A stretch of 64,000 nucleotides of DNA, from assembly GCF_031202265.1 (NCBI RefSeq), contig NZ_CP100604.1, forward strand, positions 1,656,501-1,720,500, in the 5' to 3' direction. A program made the position numbers and the translations under genes. The DNA comes from Bradyrhizobium sp. Ash2021. GTDB lineage: Bacteria > Pseudomonadota > Alphaproteobacteria > Rhizobiales > Xanthobacteraceae. Of the stretch, positions 62,980 to 64,000 are shown one piece after another. Position 1 is the first letter of the stretch. Every line of letters starts with the position of its first letter. The notes under the pieces were generated by a model that was given only the letters and a program-made list of their open reading frames with translations, did no database searches and was not told the origin of the DNA.

Positions 62980-63784
62980 GACCCGCCCCCAGATAGGCTT
63001 CCTTGACGCGTTCGTCCTTGGATAGTTCGGCGTAATTGCCCTCCGCCAGCACCTGGCCTCGCGTCAGCACCGTGATGATGTCGGAGAGATTCGCGACGAC
63101 GGAGAGATTATGTTCGACCATTAGGATGGTGTACTTGGCCGAGATGCGCTTGATGAGCGCGGCGATCTTGTCAATGTCCTCATGGCCCATACCCGCCATC
63201 GGTTCGTCGAGCAGCATCATCTCCGGATCGAGCGCCAGTGTCGTCGCAATTTCGAGTGCACGCTTGCGTCCGTAGGGCATTTCGACCGCCGGCGTGTTAG
63301 CGAATTCGCTCAGGCCCACATCGTTGAGCAGTTCTTGGGCGCGGCCGTTAAAACGGTCGAGCACCGTCTTGGAGCGCCAGAAATCGAACGAGCTTCCGTG
63401 CTGCCGCTGCAGAGCGACGCGGACGTTCTCCAGCGCCGTCAAATGCGGAAACACTGCCGATATCTGGAACGAGCGCACGAGCCCGAGGCGAGCCACGTCG
63501 GCCGGCGCCATCGCGGTGATGTCCTGTCCCTTGTACAGAATCTGGCCCGCGGAGGGCTTCAGAAACTTGGTCAGGAGATTGAAACATGTCGTCTTGCCGG
63601 CGCCGTTAGGCCCGATCAACGCATGGATGCTGCCGCGGCGCACCCTGAGTGCGACGTCGCGCACGGCGAAAAAGCCAGCAAATTCCTTGGTCAATCCGCG
63701 TGTTTCAAGGATGAAATCGTGGGCCAAGGAAGACGTCTCCTGCTTTGAGGTTTTCGCTGGCCGAACTGGTACAGCATTTTGCAT
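62972..63784 (-). CDS. livG: Branched-chain amino-acid ABC ATPase LivG
   Basis: ABC ATPase: Walker A GPNGAGKTTCF, signature region EMPYGRKRALEIATTL (the usual LSYG is replaced by MPYG, as in many LivG), Walker B MMLLDEPMAGM and switch His in MVEHNL. About 270 residues from ATG 63784 (MQNAVPVRPAKT). A longer frame reaches 63865 but overlaps the divergent gene start and encodes hydrophobic, non-family residues. It heads the liv operon. Confidence 0.92.
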   Translation of the reverse strand: MQNAVPVRPAKTSKQETSSLAHDFILETRGLTKEFAGFFAVRDVALRVRRGSIHALIGPNGAGKTTCFNLLTKFLKPSAGQILYKGQDITAMAPADVARLGLVRSFQISAVFPHLTALENVRVALQRQHGSSFDFWRSKTVLDRFNGRAQELLNDVGLSEFANTPAVEMPYGRKRALEIATTLALDPEMMLLDEPMAGMGHEDIDKIAALIKRISAKYTILMVEHNLSVVANLSDIITVLTRGQVLAEGNYAELSKDERVKEAYLGAGHG

Positions 63785-63836
63785 TTGACTCAAGGGCAAA
63801 ATGATTGTCCTATAGGTAAAAGTGAGGTTGCAGATA

Positions 63837-64000
63837 ATGACTGGCATTGACAGCGCGAAGGCCATTCCCGGCTACTACGACAGTCCTTGGCCGACCGAAT
63901 GTGGGGGTCCGCGTCGACAGAAAGCCCCGCGTTCGGCGGGTCTGAATCTGTCCTCATCCTCAAAATTGAAGCAGACGTCGCGCGACAATGGCGAATGGAA
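63837..64000 (+). CDS. Hypothetical protein, cut by window edge
   Basis: An open frame from ATG 63837 runs off the window, reading MTGIDSAKAIPGYYDSPWPTE and GLNLSSSSKLKQTSRDNGEW. It is divergent from livG with only about 50 bp between. Text is soluble and polar; family not recognised. Confidence 0.5.
   Translation, partial: MTGIDSAKAIPGYYDSPWPTECGGPRRQKAPRSAGLNLSSSSKLKQTSRDNGEW

Overview
The window is GC-rich, densely packed alphaproteobacterial DNA, most likely from Bradyrhizobium or a close relative. The basis is gene content: branched-chain amino-acid Liv transport genes beside aromatic or acid catabolism, a Ku remnant, DinB and SRAP genes, IS110 and IS5 elements, and the familiar small zinc-finger hypotheticals of that group. 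No rRNA or complete tRNA gene was found, so the assignment rests on protein family resemblance only.

Bases 1 to about 48,120 look like an integrative genomic island rich in defence and DNA-processing genes. It opens with the end of an upstream gene (probably pglW) and a complete pglX-pglY-pglZ-brxD-brxHI run, the core of a type 2 BREX phage-defence system, with genes overlapping by 4 bp. Next come, on the minus strand, four tightly packed genes: a STAS-like protein, a 120-residue unknown, a cysteine-cluster TIM-barrel-like protein and a GHKL ATPase. I consider this the best candidate for an undescribed module. An SbcCD-like (YhaO/YhaN) nuclease-ATPase pair and a small zinc-ribbon gene follow. 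An SRAP (YedK/HMCES) gene is split at its second codon by an IS1111-type IS110 element whose long 3' non-coding end probably encodes a guide RNA; dinB lies directly behind it.

From 26 to 40 kb the island is a mosaic. An IS5-type element splits one of two copies of an AT-rich block built from an 11-bp motif. A UvrD-like helicase heads a group that includes an AbiU2-like protein. Broken or fused DNA-repair genes follow (a uracil-DNA glycosylase cut at its 3' end, a Ku C-terminus, a Pol IV C-terminus), interspersed with an AlbA_2-domain protein, a DUF2971 protein and a DEDDh exonuclease. From 39.6 to 45.8 kb there is an exported-protein group: lipoprotein, small secreted protein, trypsin-like protease (with an altered oxyanion-hole residue), caspase-like protease, two-helix membrane protein and a nucleotidyltransferase. 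A serine-recombinase relic and a tyrosine integrase close the island. A tRNA 3'-end-like sequence next to a 14-bp palindrome just upstream of the integrase is the probable attachment site.

From about 48.1 kb to the end the DNA reads as ordinary metabolic chromosome: two tandem GST-like proteins, a branched-chain-type substrate-binding protein broken by one in-frame TGA, then a plus-strand catabolic operon (acyl-CoA synthetase, aldehyde dehydrogenase, TetR regulator, DUF1330 protein, epoxide-hydrolase-like enzyme, thioesterase, SDR, L-2-hydroxyglutarate oxidase-like flavoprotein). A LysR relic and livM-livH-livF-livG on the minus strand follow. The set suggests uptake, CoA activation and oxidation of an organic acid; the actual substrate cannot be read from the sequence.
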